From Bog-950 sp046329515 (GTDB lineage Bacteria > Bacteroidota > Bacteroidia > Chitinophagales > LD1): a stretch of DNA of 64,000 nucleotides. Shown here piece after piece: positions 27,596 through 36,662 of the stretch (the stretch's first letter is position 1; each line of letters begins with the position of its first letter). The stretch spans positions 62,001-126,000 of the forward strand of contig JAXLUM010000001.1 in assembly GCA_046329515.1 (NCBI GenBank), read 5' to 3'. The position numbers and the translations under genes were made by a program. The notes beneath the pieces were generated by a model. It saw nothing but the letters and a program-made list of their open reading frames with translations, made no database searches and was not told the origin of the DNA.

Positions 27596-28243
27596 TTAAC
27601 TGTGAACAATAAGCAGCGGCACAAAAGTAAAGGCCACAAACTGCCCGGTAAAGCCTGCAAAGTAACCAACGTACACTTCGCGCGGCTCGTGTGCTTTTAG
27701 CAGCAGGCGGGCTGTGCCGATTAAGCCACCTAAAACTATGCAGCCTATAAACACCATGCGTAAATCAAGCGTGCTAAGGCGAATTATGGGAAGCATAAGG
27801 CCCAGGAAATTACCGGCGCCCATTGAATGAAGGCTTATTTTGCTGAATACATTTACAAAGAAGCCAAGGAAGATAGATATGGTTGCCCCTGAGAGCATGT
27901 AAAAAATTAACTCGTTAGGTGGAATTTTCATGTTAGGTGATGGCTTGAACATCCAGGTGGCCCACAGGTAAAAAGTAGCAGTAGCAATAAAGGGAACAAT
28001 ACGGTCCTTAGCGCTTTCTAACTGGTAGCTGTCAATCATTTCTAAACGGCGCATCATAAAAAGCCACACCGCAGGAAACACAAAAGTTAAGGCAAAAACC
28101 AAAATTAGCCAAGCTCCATGAACGCGGTCATCACCAAAATAACCGAACATATTAGGGTTGGTTAAAAGGATAAAGAAGGCGCCGTAGGTAGGAAATAGCA
28201 GGGGATGGAAGATGTAAGAAACAAATTTGCTTAATGCTTTCAT
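27596..28243 (-). CDS. PAP2-like integral membrane protein
   Basis: 215 aa with about six hydrophobic segments. The second half resembles the membrane PAP2 (lipid phosphatase) family: KISLHSMGAG in place of the PSGH-type motif, and ARLLLKAHEPREVYVGYFAGF in place of the SRxxxxxHxxxD motif. The first motif (KxxxxxxRP) may correspond to SAKDRIVPF near residues 78-86. The motifs are not canonical, so phosphatase activity on an undecaprenyl or phospholipid substrate is only a possibility. It starts 1 bp after the rpoN stop, so rpoN, this gene and the crotonase-family gene look like one operon. Confidence 0.7.
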   Translation of the reverse strand: MKALSKFVSYIFHPLLFPTYGAFFILLTNPNMFGYFGDDRVHGAWLILVFALTFVFPAVWLFMMRRLEMIDSYQLESAKDRIVPFIATATFYLWATWMFKPSPNMKIPPNELIFYMLSGATISIFLGFFVNVFSKISLHSMGAGNFLGLMLPIIRLSTLDLRMVFIGCIVLGGLIGTARLLLKAHEPREVYVGYFAGFTGQFVAFTFVPLLIVHS

Positions 28244-28244
28244 A

Positions 28245-29750
28245 TTATAACTCCTTCCTTAAACGGGCAACGGGTATGTTTAACTGCTCGCGGTATTTTG
28301 CTACTGTTCTGCGGGCAATATTGTATCCGCGTTCATTTAATATTTCGGTAAGCTTTTGATCGCTTATAGGTTTGCGTTTGTTTTCAACGGCTATAAGGTC
28401 TGAGAGGATTTTCTTCACCTCGCGGGTGGAAACTTCTTCGCCCGCCTCGGTAGAAAGAGATTCAGAGAAAAAGAACTTAAGCGGAATAGTGCCGAACTCC
28501 GTTTGTACGTATTTGCTGTTGGCAACACGCGAAACGGTAGAGATATCAAGCCCCGTACGGTCGGCAATATCTTTTAATATCATTGGCTTCATTTGCGTTT
28601 CATCTCCGCTAACCAAGTAATCGTGCTGTATATCGGCAATAGACTGCATTACGGCCAGCATGGTGTGGTAACGCGATTGGATGGCTTCAATAAACCACTT
28701 GGCCGAATCTATTTTCTGCTTAATGAAAAGCATAGCTTCTTTCTGCGACTTACTTTTCTCCTTGCTTTTTTTGTAGTGCGAAATCATTTCGCGGAAATGA
28801 TTGCTAACGCGCAATTCAGGGGCATTGGATGAATTAAGCGATACCTGCAACTCTCCGCCTGAATGGGTTAATACAAAATCAGGAACGATTACGTATTGTT
28901 CCCCACCACCGCTTGAAAAAGAACTACCCGGCTTGGGGTTCAGGTGGATAATTTCATCCACCACATTTTTTAGAGTTTCTCCATCAATATTGAGGGCACG
29001 CTCCAACTTTTCGTAGTGCTTTTTAGCAAATAGCTCAAAGTGCTTTTCAATAACCTGAATAGCAATTTTGGTGTATTCGGTAGGTTCCTCTTTTCTTCTC
29101 AGCTGTATCAGTAAGCATTCTTCTAAAGTGCGGGCGCCAACACCGGGAGGGTCCATTTTTTGAATTTGCCCCAATATCTGCAACAATTCCTGCTCACTGC
29201 ACTGTATGTTTTGCCTAAAGGCCAGGTCATCCACAATAGCATCCAGTTCCCTGCGCAGGTAGCCGTCATCATCAATACTGCCTATAAGATGCAGGGCAAT
29301 ATTCTTTTGGCGGTCGTCAAGGTCTAAAAGGCCTACCTGTTGCTCAAGCGATTCATGAAACGTACTGCTGGTAGCAATGGGCAGGGTCTTTTTATCGTTG
29401 TCGGGGTCGTGTATTTCGTTGGGATTATCGGTTTTATAGTCGGCTACGTCCTCGGTATCATCGTCGTAGTAGTCCGTCATATCTACCTCGTCATCCACAC
29501 GGGTTTCTTCTTCCTGCGCTTCGGTTTCGCCTTCCGTTTCATTTTCGGGCTCCTGTTCCGATGAAAATTCCTCCTGCGTTTCGGCAGTATCCTCATGATT
29601 TTCACCTTCTTCCAAAGCCGGGTTAGCCTCCAGTTCTTCCTTAATGCGCTGTTCCAGATTGGCCGTAGGAATCTGTAACAGTTTCATTAGCTGAATCTGC
29701 TGGGGTGATAATTTCAGTAAGAGCTTCTGTTGTAATCTATGATGAAGCAT
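28245..29750 (-). CDS. rpoN: RNA polymerase sigma-54 factor
   Basis: 501 aa. Region I, the activator-interaction region, is the Gln/Leu-rich start (LLKLSPQQIQLMKLLQIPTANLEQRIKEELEANPALEEGE). An acidic region II follows (residues about 45-120, many Glu/Asp). The core-binding domain contains GYLRRELDAIVDDLAF and DPPGVGARTLEECLLIQL. The helix-turn-helix segment (LDISTVSRVANSKYVQTEFGTIPLKFFFSE) and the C-terminal RpoN box ARRTVAKYRE are intact. It directs core polymerase to -24/-12 promoters and needs an AAA+ enhancer-binding activator; none is encoded in this window. Confidence 0.96.
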   Translation of the reverse strand: MLHHRLQQKLLLKLSPQQIQLMKLLQIPTANLEQRIKEELEANPALEEGENHEDTAETQEEFSSEQEPENETEGETEAQEEETRVDDEVDMTDYYDDDTEDVADYKTDNPNEIHDPDNDKKTLPIATSSTFHESLEQQVGLLDLDDRQKNIALHLIGSIDDDGYLRRELDAIVDDLAFRQNIQCSEQELLQILGQIQKMDPPGVGARTLEECLLIQLRRKEEPTEYTKIAIQVIEKHFELFAKKHYEKLERALNIDGETLKNVVDEIIHLNPKPGSSFSSGGGEQYVIVPDFVLTHSGGELQVSLNSSNAPELRVSNHFREMISHYKKSKEKSKSQKEAMLFIKQKIDSAKWFIEAIQSRYHTMLAVMQSIADIQHDYLVSGDETQMKPMILKDIADRTGLDISTVSRVANSKYVQTEFGTIPLKFFFSESLSTEAGEEVSTREVKKILSDLIAVENKRKPISDQKLTEILNERGYNIARRTVAKYREQLNIPVARLRKEL

Positions 29751-29810
29751 TGGCGCAAAAATTCAAAAATCATCCGATATCCCAAGGTTTCACGAGAAGA
29801 AATGGTTATT

Positions 29811-29818
29811 TATATTCG
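29811..29818 (+). promoter_or_regulatory. Candidate -7 element of asnS
   Basis: TATATTCG matches TAnnTTTG with one change and lies 60 bp before the ATG at 29879. A GGAGG ribosome-binding site is at 29861-29865. No strong -33 element was identified. Confidence 0.4.
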
Positions 29819-29878
29819 CAACCCTTAAAAACTATCAAAAGATAACAAAAATTGGTGGTTGGAGGTAAATTTATTGCC

Positions 29879-31396
29879 ATGACGTACATTAAAGAATTAG
29901 AAAAGCACATTGGTGCTGAAGTGGAGCTGAAAGGGTGGAACGCCCAAAAGCGAGACAGTAAGGGATTAGTTTTTATGACCTTTAGAGATGGCACAGGCTT
30001 TTGCCAGGCTGTTTTTGATATAAATAAGCTGGGCGAAGAAAATTTCAATAAAATACTACGCCTGCCACAGGAAAGTTCGTTGAGCTTTAAAGGCATTGTG
30101 GTAAAAGATGAGCGCCAGATAGGCGGCTTTGAGATACAGGTAAACTCGGCACAGGTAATTGCTGAAGCGGAGCAATACCCTATTAGCCCTAAAGAACACG
30201 GCGTTGACTTTTTAATGGATAACCGCCACTTATGGCTGCGCAGCCGCAGGCAGTGGGCCATTATGCGTGTGCGTAACCGAATAATTTTTGCCATACACCA
30301 GTTTTTTCAGCAGCGCGGTTTTGTGCAGATGGATGCGCCTATTTTTACCGGTAACGCTTGTGAAGGAACCAGCACTTTGTTTGAAACTGATTATTACGGT
30401 GAGCCGGCTTACTTATCCCAGAGCGGACAGTTATATGGTGAAGCTATGGCTTTAGCACAAGGGTTGATTTACACTTTTGGCCCCACCTTCCGCGCGGAAA
30501 AATCGAAAACGCGTCGCCACTTATCTGAGTTTTGGATGATAGAGCCTGAAATGGCTTTCTATGATTTGAAAATGGATATGGACCTTATAGAGGACTTTAT
30601 CCGTTTTGTAGTAGGCACCGTGCTGGATGAGTGCAAAGAAGAGCTGAAGGCCCTTGAACGCGATACAACTTACCTTGATAAGGTTAAGCAGCCGTTTATA
30701 CGCATGAAGTATGAAGATGCAGTTAGCGTAATAAGAGGAGAGAAGGATGTAAACGGAAAAACTTCTTTACAGATGCTTGCCGAAGAAGAGGCAGGTTTAA
30801 GGACAGCGGTTGAAAACTTACAAAAGGACATTGCAGAGCGTGAACAGAAAATAGCCGGCGGAGATTTGAAGAAAGGGGAGATAAACTTTAACAGGAACAA
30901 AATTGACCAGCTTAAGAACGAAATAAAAGACCTGAACGAAAAGCTGGAAAACATACCACAATGGTTGAACAGCGCTAAAAACTTTGAGCGCGGTAACGAC
31001 TTTGGCGGTAGTGATGAAACGGTATTGACCAAAATGTTCGGCCAGCCGGTTATGGTTTACAACTGGCCACAGGCGGTTAAAGCTTTTTATATGAAAGAAG
31101 ATGAAACCGATAAGGGCTATGCTAAAGGGGTAGATTTATTGGCACCGGAAGGATACGGCGAAGTAGTTGGCGGTGGAGAGCGTGAAACAGATATTGAACG
31201 TTTAAAACATAAAATTGTGGAACACGAACTGCCAATGAGCGCTTTTGAATGGTACCTTGACCTGCGCCGTTTTGGCAACATTCCGCACAGCGGTTTTGGT
31301 TTAGGCCTTGAACGTTTAGTAGCCTGGATTTGCGGCTTACAACATATACGCGAAACCATTCCGTTTCCGCGCAGTTACGGTCGTTTATTGCCGTAG
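29879..31396 (+). CDS. asnS: Asparagine--tRNA ligase with a coiled-coil insertion
   Basis: 505 aa from the ATG at 29879, preceded by GGAGG at 29861; a TTG at 29852 would add 9 residues without homology. The N-terminal OB-fold anticodon domain (VELKGWNAQKRDSKGLVFMTF) is followed by the class II catalytic core: RNRIIFAIHQFFQQRGFVQMDAPIFTGNACEG, motif 2 FRAEKSKTRRHLSEFWMIE and motif 3 GFGLGLERLV. It charges tRNA-Asn with asparagine. Between the motif 2 region and the GGGERE segment, residues about 300-357 (LAEEEAGLRTAVENLQKDI ... IKDLNEKLENIPQWLN) form an additional, highly charged predicted coiled coil that compact AsnRS proteins such as the E. coli enzyme lack. Catalytic residues remain, so the enzyme should be active. 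Confidence 0.95.
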   Translation: MTYIKELEKHIGAEVELKGWNAQKRDSKGLVFMTFRDGTGFCQAVFDINKLGEENFNKILRLPQESSLSFKGIVVKDERQIGGFEIQVNSAQVIAEAEQYPISPKEHGVDFLMDNRHLWLRSRRQWAIMRVRNRIIFAIHQFFQQRGFVQMDAPIFTGNACEGTSTLFETDYYGEPAYLSQSGQLYGEAMALAQGLIYTFGPTFRAEKSKTRRHLSEFWMIEPEMAFYDLKMDMDLIEDFIRFVVGTVLDECKEELKALERDTTYLDKVKQPFIRMKYEDAVSVIRGEKDVNGKTSLQMLAEEEAGLRTAVENLQKDIAEREQKIAGGDLKKGEINFNRNKIDQLKNEIKDLNEKLENIPQWLNSAKNFERGNDFGGSDETVLTKMFGQPVMVYNWPQAVKAFYMKEDETDKGYAKGVDLLAPEGYGEVVGGGERETDIERLKHKIVEHELPMSAFEWYLDLRRFGNIPHSGFGLGLERLVAWICGLQHIRETIPFPRSYGRLLP

Positions 31397-31409
31397 TTAA
31401 GTTAATGAG

Positions 31410-31435
31410 AGGGGCTTTAGCCCCTTTCTTTTTAT
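31410..31435 (+). terminator. Terminator after asnS
   Basis: GGGGC (31411-31415), loop TTTA, GCCCC (31420-31424), then TTTCTTTTT, 14 bp after the stop. Confidence 0.85.
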
Positions 31436-31499
31436 AGGGATGAAGGCATGTTTTGTATTTTCATCCTCAAATTACCAGATTAGCCCTCAGCTTTTTAGT

Positions 31500-33056
31500 A
31501 TGGATTTTTTGAAACGCACTTTCCCCATTTTGCTTGGCATTTTTTTGCTGAGCGTGGCTGTGCGTTTACCCGAGCTGAACCGTCCGCTTTCCCATCACCA
31601 CGAATTTTGCACGGCGGTTTCCTTACGCGTAATGCAGGTTTGGTACGATAACGGAATTGAGCACTACGGTTTTAACCCGGTAATGACGTATAATAACCCG
31701 GCTGATAAATACATTAACAACCACGCTAACCAAAGCGGCAAAATGATTGATGAGCAGGGTAACTACTATTATGTAAGTCACCCTCCTTTTGCCTATTACT
31801 TTCCGTTTTTTGTTTTTAAGCTGCTGCATATACGGCCTGATGTTTTACCGCTGCAGGTGTTTAACCTGTTGCTGAATTTCATAAGTGCGCTGTTCGTTTA
31901 TTTTACTGTATGCCTTTTAAGTTTTAACAGGGCACGCAGCCTGCCTTACCGCTCTGCTTTAGTAGCGTATTCTATTTACCTGTTTATGCCGGTAACTATG
32001 TGGTTTCAGGGTAATGTGTATATGAGCGATATGGCCGTGCATACGCTGTTTATTATCGGTGTTTATACAGCCCTTAAAATGATAGTGCGCGAGAAGTTTA
32101 ATTCGCCCAAGTACATTTTCTTTTATGTAGTTGCACTGGCGTTAATGATTTACACCAGCTGGCTGGGTTTGTTTTTCGCCTTCAGCGTGCTGATGTATTC
32201 GGTGCTACACTTAAGCCGCACGAAGGGCTTTAGGGTTTTAATATGGAGTACGGTAATAGTAACTATAGCTATGATGCAGGTTATTATTTACCAGTATTCG
32301 CAAATTAACGGGCCTGAAGCTTACTTCAGTGAAATGATAGCGCGGTACATACAACGCGGAAGCTTTGCTGATACGCGCCATGGATTGCTGCATTTTATGT
32401 TTGGCTATTTGTGGCTGGCTAAAACGCTTTTATACAACTACATTATTCACTATGTGGTTATATACGCCGGCCTTATAATTTTCTTGTGGCTGGTAATGAG
32501 CCGGAAAAAAATGAAAATTGTATTTAGTCAGAATGGGTATCGCTTTATCTGGCTATCGGTTGCGCCTATAGTGTTAATGCATGTTTTCTTTTTGAATTAT
32601 TCCGTTCAGGATTTTACTGCTCTTTATGCTTCGCTGTTTTTTAGTGTGTTGATTGGAATATTATACGATAAGGTGAAAAAGAGTGGGGCAATGCCTCTGC
32701 GCAGAATGCAGATAGGTGTGTTTATAGCTATTGCCTTAATGATTGTGCAATTCCATTTAATAAATTACAGAGTAGATACTCACTTTGCTAAAACGGTAGG
32801 ACAAACAATAGCTAAGGACGCCGGTAAAAATGAAGTTGTTTTTTGGGAGGATGAGGCTAAGCTTGACCCGCAATTGGTGTTTTATGCCGGAAGAAACATA
32901 CGCCTTGGATTAAACGCTGACGATGAGGCAGCATTTATGGAGAAACGCGGCCTTGTGAATTGGGTGATATACAAAGCTACTGACCGTGAAATTACCGCTA
33001 CTAGAATTAGTGGTGATTCGGTTACTGCGCACACTGTTTTGAAAGCAGTTGAATAG
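31500..33056 (+). CDS. Multi-span membrane protein, GT-C/ArnT-like glycosyltransferase candidate
   Basis: 518 aa from the ATG at 31500, where a transmembrane helix begins directly (MDFLKRTFPILLGIFLLSVAVRLP). An earlier ATG at 31440 abuts the asnS terminator and adds a non-hydrophobic tail, so it is less likely. About ten or more hydrophobic segments are seen. The first periplasmic loop has an acidic residue after a His cluster (SHHHEFCTA) and a YVSHPPFAYYF segment, which recalls the catalytic loop of GT-C (PMT/ArnT, GT39/83-like) transferases that use polyprenyl-phosphate sugars. The C-terminal 80 residues are soluble. The substrate is unknown and the family call rests on topology and loop features. 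Confidence 0.7.
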   Translation: MDFLKRTFPILLGIFLLSVAVRLPELNRPLSHHHEFCTAVSLRVMQVWYDNGIEHYGFNPVMTYNNPADKYINNHANQSGKMIDEQGNYYYVSHPPFAYYFPFFVFKLLHIRPDVLPLQVFNLLLNFISALFVYFTVCLLSFNRARSLPYRSALVAYSIYLFMPVTMWFQGNVYMSDMAVHTLFIIGVYTALKMIVREKFNSPKYIFFYVVALALMIYTSWLGLFFAFSVLMYSVLHLSRTKGFRVLIWSTVIVTIAMMQVIIYQYSQINGPEAYFSEMIARYIQRGSFADTRHGLLHFMFGYLWLAKTLLYNYIIHYVVIYAGLIIFLWLVMSRKKMKIVFSQNGYRFIWLSVAPIVLMHVFFLNYSVQDFTALYASLFFSVLIGILYDKVKKSGAMPLRRMQIGVFIAIALMIVQFHLINYRVDTHFAKTVGQTIAKDAGKNEVVFWEDEAKLDPQLVFYAGRNIRLGLNADDEAAFMEKRGLVNWVIYKATDREITATRISGDSVTAHTVLKAVE

Positions 33057-33102
33057 GCAGATTTTTCTACCTTCACTTCTAATAACGTATAATATAGATT
33101 GT

Positions 33103-34062
33103 ATGAGTGCACATAGTATTCCTATTGTTGATTTAAGTGAGTTTTTGGCTGGTGGCGAGAAGAAGCAAAAATTTGTTCATGAACTGGGCAAGGCGTTTGA
33201 AGACATCGGTTTTGTATCGGTGCGCAATCATGGAGTATCGCAACAGGTAATTGATGATTACTATAAAGCGGTGCAGGAGTTTTTTGCATTGCCTTCGGAA
33301 ATAAAAAAAGGAAAATACGAGAAGCCGGAATTAGCAGGGCAGCGAGGCTATACCTCTTTCGGCAAGGAAACTGCAAAAGGGTATGCTGCACCGGATTTGA
33401 AAGAGTTTTGGCAAATGGGCCAAATTGTGGAAGGTGAAACTTTAAGCAAGGCAGATTACCCCGATAATTTGGTTGTAGATGAAGTACCGCAGTTTAATGA
33501 GTTAAGCGTAAAGCTTTTTAAAGCGTTTGAAAACAGTGCACGCGAATTGTTACGTGCTATTGCCATACACTTAGGCATAGGTGAATTTTATTTTGATAAA
33601 CACATACACAACGGCAATTCCATTTTACGTGCTATACATTACCCGCCAATTACCAGTGAACCTAAAAGTGCGATACGTGCAGAGCAGCATGAGGATATTA
33701 ATTTAATAACCCTGCTTGTGGGCGCCAGTGCCGAGGGTCTACAATTGTTGAATAAAAACAACGAATGGCTGGATATTACAGCACCCGAGGGTTGCCTTGT
33801 GATTAACGTTGGTGATATGCTACAACGCTTAACCAACAACAAGTTAAAGAGCACTACACACCGTGTGGTGAATCCACCACGCGAGAAGTGGCATACTTCG
33901 CGTTACTCAATTCCATTCTTTACACACCCTCGCAGCGAAATGCGTTTGGATTGTTTACCAAGCTGTATAGACGCTACACACCCCGTAGCCTATGAGCCTA
34001 TTTCAGCAGGTGAATACCTTGATGAAAGGCTTATAGAAATTGGCTTGAAGAAAAAGGCCTGA
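33103..34062 (+). CDS. 2-oxoglutarate/Fe(II)-dependent dioxygenase, isopenicillin N synthase-like
   Basis: 319 aa from the ATG at 33103 (MSAHSIPIVDLSEFLAGG). The non-haem dioxygenase N-terminal region (KAFEDIGFVSVRNHGVSQQVID ... QRGYTSFGKETAKG) precedes the double-stranded beta-helix core. The iron facial triad is visible as HED (RAEQHEDINLITLL) and the distal His in LKSTTHRVVNPP, and the 2-oxoglutarate-binding Arg-x-Ser as SRYSIPFF. All catalytic elements are intact. Related enzymes hydroxylate or desaturate small molecules; the substrate here is not evident. It ends exactly where the convergent esterase gene ends. Confidence 0.92.
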   Translation: MSAHSIPIVDLSEFLAGGEKKQKFVHELGKAFEDIGFVSVRNHGVSQQVIDDYYKAVQEFFALPSEIKKGKYEKPELAGQRGYTSFGKETAKGYAAPDLKEFWQMGQIVEGETLSKADYPDNLVVDEVPQFNELSVKLFKAFENSARELLRAIAIHLGIGEFYFDKHIHNGNSILRAIHYPPITSEPKSAIRAEQHEDINLITLLVGASAEGLQLLNKNNEWLDITAPEGCLVINVGDMLQRLTNNKLKSTTHRVVNPPREKWHTSRYSIPFFTHPRSEMRLDCLPSCIDATHPVAYEPISAGEYLDERLIEIGLKKKA

Positions 34063-35205
34063 TTACTCCTTTACAAGTCTCTTTACAGAAGTAAAATCGG
34101 CTGAGCTAAGACGAACAAAGTAGATGCCTGAAGCTAAGTTGCCGGTAGCAAATTGTGTTTGCCCTGCTGTAATTGTATTCAATTGAATAAGGCGCCCTGT
34201 AGCATCTAATAATTCAGCCTGCGTAGCTGCGGTGCCCATTGCACTTATAGCAATAGTTGAAGAAAACGGGTTTGGATAAACGGTCCAGACACTTTGTTCA
34301 GCAGAAGGTTCATTAACGTCTACCGCACCATTAAGGGTATATTGTTTAAAGAAGTTCCATATCTCCTGGCTGGCGTTTAAGTCTTTATTCGTTGGGCCGT
34401 AGATAAAGGGTATGCTGGCTCCGGGCCATGCATGGCCGCCGCCTATTACTTTATCTAACCAAATGCGTGCGTTTTGACTGCAATTGGTATAGCGTATGCG
34501 TTGCACGGTCGAGCTATCGGTATTGTCAATATCAGGCAGGTTGGTAGTATCACTTTCAAGAAAGCACTGGTTTTTATTTATCCAAAAGCTTATAAGGTTT
34601 TCAATAGAGTAGGAACCGGGGTCGCCGTTGTAAGGCACCAATGGGTCGGCAGTGCCATGTATTTCCAACACAGGCACGCGGCGGGCCAGGGTGCAGTAAA
34701 AAGCGGTGCTATCCGTAATTGTACCGGTTACTGAAGCAATAGCTGCAATGCGGTTTTCCAGTTCGCAGGCCAAACGGTAGCTTTGGTAACCGCCGTTGCT
34801 CATGCCGCAGGCATAAACACGGGTTAGGTCGCAACCATAGAGTTGATAAACGGTATCAATAATTTTAGAGATAAAGCCGACATCATTTACACCGCTGTTA
34901 TAGGGGCCTGTACCACTAAAGCCTGAGTTCCATGAATTGCTTAGGCCATCAGGAAAAACACAAATAAAGGCGTTGGCGTTTGCTGTAAGATCCATGCGGG
35001 TGTAAAATATTTCCTGTGCTGCGTCAGAGCCGTACCCGTGCAGGTTAAACACAACAGGTAGCGTACTGCCGGCGCTGTATTGTGGCGGCAGGTGCACTAT
35101 AAAGCTTCGCGTGCTGTCCTGAAAATTCATGGTAAGGGTAAACTCCTGCTGGGCATTTGATGCCAATGCGGTAAACAGGAAAAGAAGAATGTAAAACTGT
35201 TTCAT
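34063..35205 (-). CDS. Secreted esterase of the PHB-depolymerase/feruloyl-esterase type with T9SS sorting domain
   Basis: 380 aa with a signal peptide (MKQFYILLFLFTALASNAQ). The alpha/beta-hydrolase core shows the oxyanion-side strand PVVFNLHGYGSDA, the nucleophile elbow CGMSNGGYQS (Ser in GxSxG context), the acid in HGTADPLVPYNGD and the late His in GGGHAWPG. This matches the LpqC/poly(3-hydroxybutyrate)-depolymerase-like esterases. The last about 75 residues (VYPNPFSSTIAISAM ... GIYFVRLSSADFTSVKRLVKE) are a T9SS type A sorting domain, so it is a secreted or surface enzyme, probably acting on polymer-bound esters. The exact substrate cannot be read. Confidence 0.9.
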   Translation of the reverse strand: MKQFYILLFLFTALASNAQQEFTLTMNFQDSTRSFIVHLPPQYSAGSTLPVVFNLHGYGSDAAQEIFYTRMDLTANANAFICVFPDGLSNSWNSGFSGTGPYNSGVNDVGFISKIIDTVYQLYGCDLTRVYACGMSNGGYQSYRLACELENRIAAIASVTGTITDSTAFYCTLARRVPVLEIHGTADPLVPYNGDPGSYSIENLISFWINKNQCFLESDTTNLPDIDNTDSSTVQRIRYTNCSQNARIWLDKVIGGGHAWPGASIPFIYGPTNKDLNASQEIWNFFKQYTLNGAVDVNEPSAEQSVWTVYPNPFSSTIAISAMGTAATQAELLDATGRLIQLNTITAGQTQFATGNLASGIYFVRLSSADFTSVKRLVKE

Positions 35206-35274
35206 TGTATAAAGATAAGCTGACTTAGGGATAATTGATTCATGACAGTGTCAGATTATGAGAATAGTGTAAAA

Positions 35275-35307
35275 AGAAAAAGGGCGATATCACATCGCCC
35301 TTTTTTA
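35275..35307 (-). terminator. Bidirectional terminator downstream of recA
   Basis: AAAGGGCGAT pairs with ATCGCCCTTT around the loop ATCAC, with T-runs on both strands. It lies about 30 bp beyond the recA stop on the minus strand. Confidence 0.88.
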
Positions 35308-35336
35308 TATGCTTATACATCCAACAGTAACAGCAT

Positions 35337-36377
35337 TTATTCTTCTTCGGCTTCCTGTTTTACAGGTTCAATTACCGTAGCGTATTTTGCTTTAATTTTT
35401 GCTTCCAGTTCGGCAGACATTTCCGGATTGTCCTCCAGTATCTGCTTCACTCCGTCGCGGCCCTGGCCCAGTTTAGTGCCTTCGTAGCTATACCATGAAC
35501 CGCTCTTTTGAAGTACACTTAGCTCGGTGCCCAGGTCAATAATTTCACCTGTTTTTGAAACGCCTTGTCCATACATAATATCGAACTCAGTCATTTTAAA
35601 TGGAGGGGCAACTTTGTTCTTTACCACTTTAACACGGGTACGGTTACCTACCACGTTGTCACCATCTTTAATTTGGCCAATACGGCGGATATCTAAACGG
35701 ATAGAGGCATAGAACTTAAGAGCATTACCACCGGTAGTAGTTTCGGGGTTACCGAACATTACACCAATTTTTTCGCGCAATTGGTTGATGAATATGCAGC
35801 AGCAACCGGTTTTGTTAATGGTGCCGGTTAGCTTACGCAACGCCTGGCTCATTAAGCGGGCCTGTAAGCCCATTTTGCTTTCGCCCATTTCGCCTTCTAA
35901 TTCACCACGTGGTACCAATGCAGCAACTGAGTCAATTACACATATGTCAATAGCGCCTGAACGGATAAGGTGTTCAGCTATATCTAAAGCCTGTTCGCCA
36001 TCATCGGGTTGAGAGATAAGCAGGTTGTTTACATCTACCCCCAGCTTTTCGGCGTAGGTTTTATCAAAGGCATGTTCGGCATCAATAAAAGCTGCAATGC
36101 CACCGTTTTTCTGGCAATTAGCAATAGCCTGTATGGCCAGGGTAGTTTTACCGGATGATTCAGGCCCGTAGATTTCTACAATTCTACCTTTTGGCAGGCC
36201 GCCAATACCTAAAGCTACATCAAGCCCTATTGAGCCGGTAGAAATAGCTTCTATGCTCATTACCTTAGAATCGCCCAGTTTCATAACTGAACCTTTTCCG
36301 TAGGCCTTGTCTAATTTCTCAACTGTTAGTTGAAGCGCTTTCAGTTTTTCTTTCCGTTCGTCGCTCATTTTGTTCAT
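35337..36377 (-). CDS. recA: Recombinase RecA
   Basis: 346 aa, full length. The Walker A is GPESSGKTT, Walker B is in IDICVIDSVAAL, and loop 2/signature residues are in ALRKLTGTINKTGCCCIFINQLREKIGVMFGNPETTTGGNALKFYAS. It promotes strand exchange in homologous recombination and activates SOS cleavage. The start could be the ATG at 36377 or the one at 36368. The upstream region carries two direct ATTTTAGCTATT repeats 22 bp apart that may be an operator. Confidence 0.98.
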   Translation of the reverse strand: MNKMSDERKEKLKALQLTVEKLDKAYGKGSVMKLGDSKVMSIEAISTGSIGLDVALGIGGLPKGRIVEIYGPESSGKTTLAIQAIANCQKNGGIAAFIDAEHAFDKTYAEKLGVDVNNLLISQPDDGEQALDIAEHLIRSGAIDICVIDSVAALVPRGELEGEMGESKMGLQARLMSQALRKLTGTINKTGCCCIFINQLREKIGVMFGNPETTTGGNALKFYASIRLDIRRIGQIKDGDNVVGNRTRVKVVKNKVAPPFKMTEFDIMYGQGVSKTGEIIDLGTELSVLQKSGSWYSYEGTKLGQGRDGVKQILEDNPEMSAELEAKIKAKYATVIEPVKQEAEEE

Positions 36378-36420
36378 GGTTAAATGTGGTTGTAAAATGT
36401 TTTACGATGTAAATCTAAAT

Positions 36421-36454
36421 ATTTTAGCTATTCGTGCTAATTATTTTAGCTATT
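36421..36454 (-). promoter_or_regulatory. Two direct repeats upstream of recA, candidate operator
   Basis: ATTTTAGCTATT occurs at 36421-36432 and 36443-36454; each contains the palindromic core TAGCTA. The spacing is 22 bp, about two helical turns, and the nearer copy begins 44 bp upstream of the recA ATG. Function not shown. Confidence 0.4.
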
Positions 36455-36593
36455 TATTTTTACCCCGTTATCGAAAGCAAACTTAGCCTGCCACTGCGCA
36501 ACCTAATTGCGCAGCAGAAAAAAGGGGTAAAAATATTTTTAGGGTAGTGATAATGAAGATAACAAGAAAGGCCGGAAATAGTTGCTTCGGGGC

Positions 36594-36641
36594 AAAAGAA
36601 AAGGGCCATCCCGTTTTTCCTGGAGAAAAGGAACAGCCCTA
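36594..36641 (-). terminator. Terminator of the small 78-aa gene
   Basis: On the minus strand AGGGCTGTTCC pairs with GGGATGGCCCT (GU pairs included), with stem arms at 36602-36612 and 36630-36640, followed by TTTTCTTTTG. It starts 22 bp past the stop of the minus-strand gene. Confidence 0.7.
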
Positions 36642-36662
36642 AGAAGTTTGACGGGTAGTAAA

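Noticed and set aside
27173..27700. 175-aa plus-strand open frame over the enoyl-CoA hydratase gene
   Set aside because: Antisense to a well-conserved crotonase-family gene, with no recognisable feature of its own.
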